Counted from the stretch's first letter, positions 1 to 7,899 are shown. The stretch: 16,430 bases of DNA from Bacteroidales bacterium H4 (GCA_001701165.1 DAAP01000056.1:1-16430), one strand, 5' to 3'. Numbers and translations: made by a program. Notes: a model not told the origin generated them from the letters alone.

Positions 1-151
1 GGATTATAATGATATACAACCGATTGAGATGCGGAAGTGCGTCGAACTTGTTGCGGTTTGATGTAGGATTATAATGATATACAACTCTCTTTAGTAAACA
101 AAATGCTATTGATCAGTTGCGGTTTGATGTAGGATTATAATGATACACAAC
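1..151. CRISPR. End of a CRISPR array, type II-like 36-bp repeats
   Basis: Two complete 36-bp repeats lie at 50-85 and 116-151, and the last 20 bases of a third at 1-20. The repeat starts GTTGCGGTTTGATGTAGG and ends GATATACAAC, so its ends form the short inverted repeat GTTG/CAAC. The spacers between them, 21-49 (29 bp) and 86-115 (30 bp), are unrelated to each other. The 36-bp repeat, spacers near 30 bp and GTTG...CAAC ends are typical of type II (Cas9) arrays in Bacteroidota; the subtype is an inference because no cas gene is in the window. The last repeat has one change, T to C at 146, as expected at the leader-distal end. This suggests that the leader and cas genes are to the left and that this is the old end of the array. 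Strand of transcription is not proven. Confidence 0.88.
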
Positions 152-158
152 GAAGCCG

Positions 159-227
159 TCTGCTTAGAAGGCAGAAACCATTTGACATATACCACGGGTG
201 GAATCCCGGACTACTGAGGACGTGGTA
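159..227. other. Two hairpins directly downstream of the CRISPR array
   Basis: Just after the last repeat, 159-165 (TCTGCTT) pairs with 169-175 (AGGCAGA) around a 3-base loop with one G-T pair. Then 190-196 (TACCACG) pairs perfectly with 221-227 (CGTGGTA), enclosing a possible inner CGGG/CCCG hairpin at 195-208 that competes for two bases. No T-run follows either stem, so neither is a classic terminator. They may shape the 3' end of the pre-crRNA, belong to a small RNA, or be chance. I found no anti-repeat here, so I do not call this tracrRNA. Confidence 0.3.
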
Positions 228-259
228 ATATATTCAAGCAGATGTAATTGTAACGGGCT

Positions 260-290
260 TTTGTGCATCACGGATTTATTGCTAATTTTG
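260..290 (+). promoter_or_regulatory. Bacteroidota-type promoter upstream of the MFS gene
   Basis: TTTG at 260-263 is followed after 19 bp by TAATTTTG at 283-290, an exact match to the Bacteroidota housekeeping pattern TTTG-N19-21-TAnnTTTG. Transcription would start near 297, giving a leader of roughly 130 nt before the MFS start codon at 426. That long leader leaves room for RNA-level control. Confidence 0.65.
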
Positions 291-300
291 CAGCGCAATT

Positions 301-333
301 GCGAAGGCATATTCATAAGATTGTATGCTTCGC
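301..333 (+). other. Hairpin at the start of the MFS leader RNA
   Basis: GCGAAG-G-CATA (301-311) pairs with TATGCTTCGC (324-333), a 10-bp stem with one bulged G and a 12-base loop. It would begin only a few nucleotides after the predicted transcription start. An A-run rather than a T-run follows, so it does not look like a terminator. A role in transcript stability or in control of the downstream gene is possible but unproven. The remainder of 334-425 shows no other structure I can support. Confidence 0.35.
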
Positions 334-425
334 GGATTTAAGAAAAAAAAATGCAGTGACGTACAACGGTATAGTGCGTATGCACGGCTGCGAAATGTTA
401 GGTTTGTCTGCTATATATTAAGAGT

Positions 426-1601
426 ATGAATGATATGCAACGTAAGCGCATAAGGCGCGCTATCAGTGTGTATTATCTGGCTATGGGAATGGTGTTCGCC
501 TCGTGGGCGTCGCGCATCCCGGATGTCAAGGCGGCGCTGTCGCTGGACGATGGCAGCCTGGGGGCTCTGCTTTTTGCCATACCGGCGGGACAGATTGCGA
601 TGATGGCCATCTCGGCGATGGTGATAGCGCACTGGGGCAGCCGCATGGTGCTGCGAGTGTCTTTGGTGACGTATGCCGCAGTGCTCTTTGCCATCAGTCA
701 GGCGCCGACGTTCGTGTCGCTATTTGTCGTGCTGTTCCTCTTCGGCATGGCGGCCAATATTCTCAACATCTCGGTGAATACTCAGTCGGTGGAATTAGAG
801 AAACTTTACGGGCGCTCGATATTATCGACTTTTCACGGACTATGGAGCCTCGGCGGGCTGTTGGGCGGTCTCGTGGGTACCGGCTTCGTACTCACCGGGC
901 TGCCGTTATGGGTGCATTATGCCGTGGTGTCGATACTATGCGTGGGCGTCACCCTACCCATGGGGTTACGCCTTATGGACGACTCGAAGCTGCAACATTC
1001 GGTCGAGAAGGCCGAGGATGACGGCGGCCGTCACGGATTCGGGCGTCTTGACGGCGTAATCATCATGCTGGGCTTTGTCGCCTTTGGCGGAATGTTCTGC
1101 GAGGGCACGGTTTACGATTGGTCGTCGGTGTATATGGCTACGGTGGTATGCCCTCCGGAGGCATTGGTACGTGCCGGATATATTGCGGGAATGGCGGCGA
1201 TGACTTTCGGGAGATTTGTCGCCGATCGCTTTATCACGCGGTATGATGCGGCTCATGTTTTACGCATCAGTGGCGCAAGCATCGTTGCGGGCCTGCTGAT
1301 AGCCACGGCTTTCCCGTATCTTGTGACAGCCACCCTTGGCTTCCTGTTGGTTGGCTTGGGCATGTCCACAGTTGTGCCTATATGCTACAGTGCCGCCGGG
1401 CGCCATCCGCGACTGTCACCGGCAACAGCCATCACCGTGGTGTCGTCCATTTCGTTCATAGGGTTTATGGTCGGTCCTCCGCTGATAGGCCTTTTGGCAC
1501 AAGCTCTGACACTGCGTGTGGCCTTGGCCGTGGCGGCATCCTTCGGTCTGCTCATCATCGTCTTTGCTCCGGCCGCGGTCCGATACCGCCGACGGGGCTG
1601 A
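426..1601 (+). CDS. MFS transporter, YbjJ-like
   Basis: This is a 391-residue inner-membrane protein of the major facilitator superfamily, with about 12 hydrophobic segments. The N-terminal stretch around residues 16-57, including WASRIPDVKAALSL, followed by a 'GSLGALLFAIPAGQ'-type segment, resembles the YbjJ branch. A basic loop GRFVADRFITR lies in the second half, where MFS proteins carry a conserved inter-helix motif. The substrate is not known; YbjJ-type proteins are often treated as putative efflux or sugar transporters. The start at 426 puts MNDMQRKR before the first helix; an internal ATG at 435 is an alternative. No strong Shine-Dalgarno is visible, which is normal in this phylum. Its last 47 bp overlap the 3' end of the convergent GumN-like gene. 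The family is clear; the function is not. Confidence 0.85.
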   Translation: MNDMQRKRIRRAISVYYLAMGMVFASWASRIPDVKAALSLDDGSLGALLFAIPAGQIAMMAISAMVIAHWGSRMVLRVSLVTYAAVLFAISQAPTFVSLFVVLFLFGMAANILNISVNTQSVELEKLYGRSILSTFHGLWSLGGLLGGLVGTGFVLTGLPLWVHYAVVSILCVGVTLPMGLRLMDDSKLQHSVEKAEDDGGRHGFGRLDGVIIMLGFVAFGGMFCEGTVYDWSSVYMATVVCPPEALVRAGYIAGMAAMTFGRFVADRFITRYDAAHVLRISGASIVAGLLIATAFPYLVTATLGFLLVGLGMSTVVPICYSAAGRHPRLSPATAITVVSSISFIGFMVGPPLIGLLAQALTLRVALAVAASFGLLIIVFAPAAVRYRRRG

Positions 1602-2487
1602 CGTCAAATCCGGCACTGCGAAGCATAGCCAACAGCCCCTCAGGCCCGACAAGATGTCCGGCGCCTACCGCCACAAGCACACTGCGGCACCGCATTTCCG
1701 GAACAAGCACGGCAGCCCAAGCGCGATTGCGTGCATACACCATACGCTCGGCGTACACCTCCCTCATTCCACGGACAAGCAAGCGCCCTATGGCCTCGAG
1801 GTCTTGGCATCTGTAGGCGGCGACAAGGCTGTCCGAAGCCGCTTGTGCCGCCTCGGGAGCACGCACCGACTCCATCAGCGCCTCCAGCTGCTCGGCAACG
1901 GGCGTGCCCATAAGCATCCGCACCTGCTGCTCGGCGGTCTCGAGGGCACGCACATCCTTGCCCATGGCCGTTGCACGGTGTTGCAGCGCAATATCCATCG
2001 GTACACCTGTCGAGGCACTCGAACGGCGCACTTCGAGATACGCATCAAGCATCGCAGGCTTAAACCGGCCAAGAGCCTCAAGCGTCCTTGCGCCATCCAC
2101 GCCGAAGGTGGACACATATCGGCACACCGAGTCGAGTGCCGCCGGCGATAAAAGCCGCTGCAAAGTACTGTCACTCGGAGCTATAGCGCAAGCCATAGCC
2201 TCCGGCGTAAGCGCCATATCGGAAGACAACACCTCGACATATACCGCCGATATATGCTCCAACGCCCCGTCCAATCCGGCCAACGAATCAAGGACCTCCG
2301 TTCCGGCCGTATGCATCGTTCCCAGGACATACGATGTATGTCTGCCGTCGGCGGGGGCGTCCGCCGTCACGCGCCACAGCACCTGCGCCGCCGCCCCGAC
2401 AACGCTCATAGCCACAGCCATGACTATCGCCGCAGCGCGTGCCGTCGCCCCATGCTCCGCATTCCTTGCCTTGGTCGTATTATTCAT
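1555..2487 (-). CDS. GumN/TraB family protein
   Basis: The 310-residue protein carries the two hallmarks of the TraB/GumN family: an N-terminal SYVLGTMHT (GTMH at residues 56-59) and a C-terminal VAVGAGHLVGPEGL (GAGH at about 275-278) followed by an 'LRSAGFDV' helix-strand. The conserved histidines fit the proposed metal-dependent, possibly proteolytic, activity of the superfamily, but the reaction is unproven here. Residues about 16-35 are hydrophobic and end in AAAQ, a likely signal peptide, so the protein is probably periplasmic or otherwise envelope-located. It starts 68 bp after the stop of the BspA-like gene on the same strand and may be co-transcribed with it; no promoter box is visible in the gap. 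The 3' end runs 47 bp into the MFS gene. Confidence 0.85.
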   Translation of the reverse strand: MNNTTKARNAEHGATARAAAIVMAVAMSVVGAAAQVLWRVTADAPADGRHTSYVLGTMHTAGTEVLDSLAGLDGALEHISAVYVEVLSSDMALTPEAMACAIAPSDSTLQRLLSPAALDSVCRYVSTFGVDGARTLEALGRFKPAMLDAYLEVRRSSASTGVPMDIALQHRATAMGKDVRALETAEQQVRMLMGTPVAEQLEALMESVRAPEAAQAASDSLVAAYRCQDLEAIGRLLVRGMREVYAERMVYARNRAWAAVLVPEMRCRSVLVAVGAGHLVGPEGLLAMLRSAGFDVSPVGGIGPRPEQRR

Positions 2488-2555
2488 TTGGTCGGGAAAT
2501 CATTACACCTGTTTTAAGCACATCGCCGTCATATTCCGGAGAACCGTCCTTGTCC

Positions 2556-5090
2556 TTAGATTTTAAGTTTTTTGCGTCCCTGTGGCGACACAAGTATATA
2601 CACGCCGCGAGGTAGCCGTTCGGCATTCGCTTCGGTTTCGCGCAACCCACCGGCGACACGCACGCCACGCATGTCATAGACATCATACATCACCTCGGCA
2701 TCGTCCGCACCGACATCGGACACGCTGTCATATTCCGGCGGATTGTAAAACTCGCACCATTCAGGCGCAACAGTATACAATTCAACGGATTCTTGAGGAA
2801 CTATCAGTTTACATGTATGCTTATCGATTTTATCGAATGCGTCACTGCCGCATATAGGTGGCACAACTGCATGAGAAACAAATTCGGTCAGTCCCGTACA
2901 CCCATAGAAAGCACGTTCACCTATAGTGGATACAGAATTGGGTATAGCTATAGTAGTCAACCCAGAACAATTAGAGAAGGCACTTTCGCCAATAGATTTG
3001 ACCGAATTGCCTATAGAAAGGTGCTCCAATCCGGTACATGATGAAAAAGCATACGGCTCAATCGAAGTGACCGAATTAGGGATTTCCACTGAAGTCAAAT
3101 TAGTAAAACCGGAAAATATACGATTCGGTATTTTAACAACATTCTCACCTATAGTCAATGTCTTAATGTTGGGGCAATAGCTAAATAAACTTTTGCCATC
3201 TGAGACTGTGCAATCAATCGCATTATACGATATCGCGTTCAGACTTTTACAGCCCATGAATGCTCCATAACCAATATCAGAAATCAATACAGACTTCAAT
3301 CCTGCACAGTCTTCGAATACTCTTTCGCCAATAGTCGTGACTGAGTTTGCAATTTCTATCGACGTCAGTTCATCACAACCGCGAAAAGCATAGTCTTCAA
3401 TAGTTGTAACGGAATTGGGTATCTCAATATAAGCCAACGAGTCACAATAATAAAACGAGCGTTTCCCTATGCATCGTATCGAATGAGGTATAACCGTGTT
3501 TGCACAGCCGGTCACCAGTTTATTTGTTGAAGTTGCAATTATCGCGTTGCAATTATCGCGTGAATCATACACACTATTACGAGAATCAACAACAATTCTC
3601 TTTAACCTTTTACATCCATAGAATGGATTTAACCCGATGTAAGTCACAGATCTCGGTATATATATCTCGGTCAAACCCTTACAGAGTCCACAGACATCGT
3701 CTCCTATTGAATCAACGGAATTACCCAAAGTAATTGATGTCAATCCGGAAAACTGAAATGCACCATTACCTATTGTTTTGACCGAATTGGGAATGTTAAC
3801 TGCTTTTAGGTTACTACAACTGTAAAATGCTTTTTCCCCTATATATCTGACAGATTCGCCTATAGTAACCGAAGTTAATTTACTGTAATAGAATGCGCCA
3901 TCCTCTATTGTAGTGACTGAATTAGGAATCTCTACAGATATTAGACCTGACATTTTGCAGAATATGCCTTTCGGGATTCTAGTCACATTCTTACCTATTG
4001 TCACCGATGTAATATTAGGACAATGTTCAAAAGTTCCATTGTGTGATCCAAGCAATCTTTTACAATTCAATGCATTGAATACCACGGATTTTAGACCAGT
4101 GCACAAGTCAAATGCATGAGCTCCTAAAGTAGTAACCGAATCAGGTATTGTTATTGATGTCAGACCGGTACAACCTTCAAAAGCACTTCCATCAATAGTT
4201 CTGACAGAATTTGGAATATCTACCGATGTCAACCCTGTACATCCCATAAAAGCGCAACCTCCAATAGTAGTAACAGTATTGGGAATGTCAATTGATTTCA
4301 ACCACGTACAATCTGCAAAGGCTCCACGGCCAACGGTCGTAACAGAATGCGGAATAAATGTATTCCTGCATGTGAGTACAAGTTCATTGTATGGTGTAAT
4401 AATTAATGCATTACAATTATTTCGCGAGTCATACGTTGGATTCCCTGCCTCTACTTTAATATTCATCAGCTCAGTACAATTATCAAATGCCGCATCTAAG
4501 ATTGATGTAACAGACTTTGGGATATATAAAGACGTCAAACCAGAACATCCATAAAAAGCTTTTTTACATATATATCTGACAGAATTACCTAGTGTAAGCG
4601 ACATTAATCCTGAACATCCTTCAAAGGCATAATCACCAATATACACAACAGAATTCGGTATATCAATGGCAGCCAATCCCGTACACCCATAGAATGCACG
4701 ATTATTAATAGATGAAACCGCGTCAGGTATATCAACCGAAGTCAACCTCGTACAACCTTCAAAAGCAGAAACATCAATGTAAGTAAGTGTAGACGGTAAC
4801 TTGACAGATGTCAAACTCGTGCAATTCATGAAGGCCTCTTCATCAATTCCTACAACAGTACATTTTACACCTTTATACATCACTGTTTCTACTACAACTA
4901 CATCTCCAGCATACTCTTTACGACTTTCTCCACGACCATACTTTGAAGGGCTTACTACTTCTGCAGTTTTATATGTCTCATTGATTCCATAATAAACACC
5001 ATTTACATAGCACATTCCTACGGACATCTGCGGCGCGGCAAACGACAGCGCGATAAACATCGCCAAAAGGATTATAGCTCGTTTCATCAT
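2556..5090 (-). CDS. BspA-like leucine-rich-repeat surface protein
   Basis: This 844-residue exported protein has a signal peptide (MMKRAIILLAMFIALSFAAP). From about residue 80 to 735 it consists of LRR_5/BspA-type repeats of about 23 residues, with the recurring core IPNSVTTIGERAFYGCTGL. Such repeats form a curved solenoid, and in other Bacteroidota they mediate binding to host proteins or other cells; the ligand here is unknown. Residues about 210-400 and 500-690 look like copies of one block, with matching DSRNNCNAL/DSRDNCNAI and CPNITSVTIG/CPNIKTLTIG landmarks about 285 residues apart. The end (from about 800: YDVYDMRGVRV, then RGVYILVSPQGRKKLKI) resembles a type IX secretion type A sorting domain. 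The central coding DNA is AT-rich while both ends are GC-rich like the neighbours. Two adjacent ATG codons (5090 and 5087) could start it. Confidence 0.9.
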   Translation of the reverse strand: MMKRAIILLAMFIALSFAAPQMSVGMCYVNGVYYGINETYKTAEVVSPSKYGRGESRKEYAGDVVVVETVMYKGVKCTVVGIDEEAFMNCTSLTSVKLPSTLTYIDVSAFEGCTRLTSVDIPDAVSSINNRAFYGCTGLAAIDIPNSVVYIGDYAFEGCSGLMSLTLGNSVRYICKKAFYGCSGLTSLYIPKSVTSILDAAFDNCTELMNIKVEAGNPTYDSRNNCNALIITPYNELVLTCRNTFIPHSVTTVGRGAFADCTWLKSIDIPNTVTTIGGCAFMGCTGLTSVDIPNSVRTIDGSAFEGCTGLTSITIPDSVTTLGAHAFDLCTGLKSVVFNALNCKRLLGSHNGTFEHCPNITSVTIGKNVTRIPKGIFCKMSGLISVEIPNSVTTIEDGAFYYSKLTSVTIGESVRYIGEKAFYSCSNLKAVNIPNSVKTIGNGAFQFSGLTSITLGNSVDSIGDDVCGLCKGLTEIYIPRSVTYIGLNPFYGCKRLKRIVVDSRNSVYDSRDNCNAIIATSTNKLVTGCANTVIPHSIRCIGKRSFYYCDSLAYIEIPNSVTTIEDYAFRGCDELTSIEIANSVTTIGERVFEDCAGLKSVLISDIGYGAFMGCKSLNAISYNAIDCTVSDGKSLFSYCPNIKTLTIGENVVKIPNRIFSGFTNLTSVEIPNSVTSIEPYAFSSCTGLEHLSIGNSVKSIGESAFSNCSGLTTIAIPNSVSTIGERAFYGCTGLTEFVSHAVVPPICGSDAFDKIDKHTCKLIVPQESVELYTVAPEWCEFYNPPEYDSVSDVGADDAEVMYDVYDMRGVRVAGGLRETEANAERLPRGVYILVSPQGRKKLKI

Positions 5091-5495
5091 GATTGTATGT
5101 ATTAAGAGGTTGTGTTTTGATATTTAACGGGTTACTTATATAACAAATTACGAACGAAAATTCCGGCCACTGATGTTGCCAAAATCACGCCGATACATCC
5201 TATCGCAGTCATATCCAACTTCCGTTCCTGCGTCAAGGATTAACGCGCAAATATATCCATTAATTTCGAATACGCAGTAATTTAAATAGTTAAAAATCGT
5301 ATTTGTCTTTTTTTTGAATCGAGGCAACATGCCATCCAAGTAAGCACTCCCGACGGGCCGAGACCAGCGTACAACTTAGTCGAAGTCTCCGAACAATCCG
5401 CGGCCACACCCAACGCCCGACCGCATACAATTATCATCAAGGCACACCGACTTTTGCGGCCCAATCCGCGGCAAAAAACATTGGCGGAAAATAAT
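5091..5495. other. Divergent intergenic region between the BspA-like gene and pnp
   Basis: About 400 bp without a credible gene. On the minus strand a box reading TATATTTG (5249-5256) matches the Bacteroidota -7 element TAnnTTTG and would give the BspA-like gene a leader of about 150 nt; its -33 partner is weak (CTG rather than TTG). The small open frames here lack codon character or a recognisable family. I see no RNA gene or strong hairpin. Confidence 0.4.
5249..5256 (-). promoter_or_regulatory. Probable -7 box for the BspA-like gene
   Basis: Read on the minus strand this is TATATTTG, an exact TAnnTTTG. The expected upstream TTG is only CTG at 5276-5278, so the promoter call rests on one element. 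Confidence 0.35.
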
Positions 5496-5527
5496 TTTGG
5501 TAATGTGCTTAATAATGTGTACCTTTG
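5496..5527 (+). promoter_or_regulatory. pnp promoter
   Basis: TTTG at 5496-5499 is followed after 20 bp by TACCTTTG at 5520-5527, an exact Bacteroidota housekeeping promoter. The start of transcription would be near 5534. This decides the pnp start codon: the in-frame TTG at 5497 lies inside the -33 element and cannot be in the transcript, whereas ATG 5590 is about 55 nt downstream. Confidence 0.75.
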
Positions 5528-5589
5528 CACGATTTTTGAGCGAAATAAACGAAATATACAAATTACACAAAGCAACCCCAAACGTCATT

Positions 5590-7866
5590 ATGAACCCCAT
5601 CAAAAAGACCATCACATTGGCCGACGGGCGCCAGATTACGCTGGAGACCGGCAAATTGGCCAAACAGGCTGATGGCGCCGTGGAGCTCCGCATGGGCAAT
5701 ACCATGCTTCTGGCAACAGTCGTCTCCGCCAAGGAAGCCGGCGAAGGCGTAGACTTTATGCCTCTCCAAGTCGAATACAAAGAAAAATTCTCGGCAGCAG
5801 GACGCTTCCCCGGCGGCTTCCTCAAACGCGAAGGCCGCGCCAACGATTACGAAATTTTGACCTCGCGCCTCGTGGACCGCGTATTGCGTCCCCTTTTCCC
5901 CGACAATTACCACGCCGACACGTTCGTCAACATCATTATGTTCTCGTCCGACGGCGTAGACATGCCTGACGCCCTGGCCGGACTGGCAGCCAGTGCAGCC
6001 CTCGCCGTCAGCGACATACCCTTCAACGGACCCATCTCCGAGGTGCGCGTTGCACGCATCAACGGCGAATTTGTTATCGACCCCACATTCGAGCAGCTCG
6101 AACAAGCCGATATGGAACTGATGGTAGGAGCCACCTACGACAACATCATGATGGTCGAAGGCGAAATGAACGAAGTCTCCGAAGCCGACCTTCTGGCAGC
6201 CCTCAAGGCCGCACACGCCGCCATCAAGGAGCAGTGCAAGGCCCAGATGGAACTCGCCGAAGAAGTAGGCAAAGTAAAACGCGAATATTGCCACGAAGTC
6301 AACGACGAAGACCTGCGCAAAGACGTACATGACAAGTGCTACGACCGCGCTTACGCCGTTGCCAAAGCCGGCAGCGCCGACAAACACTGGCGTCAAGACT
6401 CCTTCGATGCAATATGTCAGGAATACATCGATGCACTCCCCGAAGAAGAACGCGACGAGAAAGCACCGCTGGTTAAGCGCTACTACCACGATGTGGAGCG
6501 CGAAGCCGTACGCCGCTGCATACTCGACGAAGGCATCCGCCTGGACGGCCGCAAGACCACCGAAATACGCCCCATCTGGTGCGAAACCGACTACCTGCCC
6601 GGACCTCACGGAAGCGCCGTATTCACCCGCGGTGAGACACAAGCTCTGGCCACCGTCACTCTCGGCACAAAGATGGACGAAAAAATTCTGGACGATGTGC
6701 TCAACCAGGGACGCGAACGCTTCCTGCTGCACTACAATTTCCCGCCCTTCTCCACAGGCGAAGCCAAGGCACAACGCGGCGTAGGCCGTCGCGAAATCGG
6801 CCACGGCAACTTGGCACACCGCGCCCTCAAACGCATGTTCCCCGATGACTTCCCCTACGTATGCCGCATAGTCAGCGACATCCTCGAGTCCAACGGTTCC
6901 TCGTCCATGGCCACCGTATGCGCCGGTACCCTGGCACTACTTGACGCAGGCGTCAAGATGAAGAAGCCCGTCAGCGGTATAGCCATGGGCCTCATCACCG
7001 ACACCGATTCGCCCAAATACGCCATCCTGAGCGACATCCTCGGCGATGAAGACCACCTCGGAGATATGGACTTCAAGGTTACGGGCACACGCGACGGCAT
7101 CACCGCCACGCAGATGGATATCAAGTGCGACGGCCTGTCATACGAAATCCTCGAAAAAGCACTCATGCAGGCTCACGAAGGACGTATGCACATCCTCAAC
7201 ATCATTGAGCAGACAATACCCGCACCTCGCGAAGACTACAAACCGCAAGTTCCGCGCATCGTCACAATGATTATACCCAAAGAACTTATCGGTGCAGTCA
7301 TCGGCCCGGGCGGAAAAGTCATACAAGGAATTCAGGAAGCCTCCGGTGCAACCGTCAGCATCGACGAAATCGACGAAGGCGGATATATCGAAGTGGCCGC
7401 AGCCAACAAGCCCAGCATCGACAAAGCCCTCGAACTTATCAACGCCATCGTTGCCCTGCCCGAAGAAGGCAAAGTATACACCGGCAAAGTCCAGTCCATC
7501 ATGGACTTCGGCGCATTTGTCGAATTCATGCCCAATCGCGACGGACTGCTCCACATCAGCGAAATCGCTTGGGAGCGTCTCCCCGACATGGAAGCCAGCG
7601 GCCTCCACGAAGGCGATACCGTCGAGGTCAAACTTATCGAAATCGACAAGAAAACCGGCAAGTACCGTCTGTCCATGCGTGCCCTCAAGCCCAAACCCGA
7701 AGGCTACGTAGAGCATAACGGCCGCAGCGAACGTCCACGCCGTGACGGTGACCGCGGCGACCGCCGCCCGCGTCGCGATGGCGAACGTCCACGCCGCGAT
7801 GGCGATCGCGGAGACCGTCGTCCCCGCCGTGACAACAACCATCACAACGAAAACAACAACGACTGA
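5590..7866 (+). CDS. pnp: Polyribonucleotide nucleotidyltransferase (PNPase)
   Basis: PNPase degrades RNA 3' to 5' by phosphorolysis, releasing nucleoside diphosphates, and works in mRNA turnover. From ATG 5590 the protein has 758 residues in the usual order: RNase PH domain 1, helical linker, RNase PH domain 2, KH, S1. The second PH domain contains FSTGEAKAQRGVGRREIGHG and the catalytic DILGDEDHLGDMDF, whose aspartates fall at 486 and 492, the numbering known from E. coli. The KH motif IGAVIGPGGKVI starts near 567 and the S1 domain near 627. A roughly 50-residue Arg/Asp/Gly tail follows, built from an 18-residue tandem repeat and ending in Asn/His; this makes it longer than the 711-residue E. 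coli enzyme. The gene stands alone, with its own promoter and terminator. The start was chosen from the promoter position and from family homology beginning at MNPIKKTITL. Confidence 0.97.
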   Translation: MNPIKKTITLADGRQITLETGKLAKQADGAVELRMGNTMLLATVVSAKEAGEGVDFMPLQVEYKEKFSAAGRFPGGFLKREGRANDYEILTSRLVDRVLRPLFPDNYHADTFVNIIMFSSDGVDMPDALAGLAASAALAVSDIPFNGPISEVRVARINGEFVIDPTFEQLEQADMELMVGATYDNIMMVEGEMNEVSEADLLAALKAAHAAIKEQCKAQMELAEEVGKVKREYCHEVNDEDLRKDVHDKCYDRAYAVAKAGSADKHWRQDSFDAICQEYIDALPEEERDEKAPLVKRYYHDVEREAVRRCILDEGIRLDGRKTTEIRPIWCETDYLPGPHGSAVFTRGETQALATVTLGTKMDEKILDDVLNQGRERFLLHYNFPPFSTGEAKAQRGVGRREIGHGNLAHRALKRMFPDDFPYVCRIVSDILESNGSSSMATVCAGTLALLDAGVKMKKPVSGIAMGLITDTDSPKYAILSDILGDEDHLGDMDFKVTGTRDGITATQMDIKCDGLSYEILEKALMQAHEGRMHILNIIEQTIPAPREDYKPQVPRIVTMIIPKELIGAVIGPGGKVIQGIQEASGATVSIDEIDEGGYIEVAAANKPSIDKALELINAIVALPEEGKVYTGKVQSIMDFGAFVEFMPNRDGLLHISEIAWERLPDMEASGLHEGDTVEVKLIEIDKKTGKYRLSMRALKPKPEGYVEHNGRSERPRRDGDRGDRRPRRDGERPRRDGDRGDRRPRRDNNHHNENNND
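7729..7836 (+). repeat. 54-bp tandem repeat in the 3' end of pnp
   Basis: Two adjacent 54-bp units (7729-7782 and 7783-7836) each encode ERPRRDGDRGDRRPRRD plus G or N. The DNA copies differ mostly at third codon positions while the protein is almost identical. The repeat makes up most of the basic, disordered C-terminal tail of PNPase. Confidence 0.85.
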
Positions 7867-7899
7867 TAATCCCTCATAGAGGCATCAAGCCATACATAT

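Noticed and set aside
174..209. A possible further, decayed CRISPR repeat after the last recognised one
   Set aside because: Only TTTGA and a few scattered bases match the repeat and the implied spacer would be 22 bp, too short.
190..227. A hammerhead-type ribozyme, suggested by CTGAGGA (214-220)
   Set aside because: The GAAA element upstream is not placed next to strands that could form stem II, so the core cannot be built.
5110..5145. A 36-base stretch starting GTTGTGTTTTGATA and ending ATATAAC that recalls the CRISPR repeat
   Set aside because: Beyond the first ten bases and the last few it does not match, and no second copy or spacer is nearby; judged coincidental.
5563..6819. A 418-codon minus-strand frame inside pnp
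   Set aside because: It lies entirely opposite the conserved PNPase domains, has no family features and no promoter.
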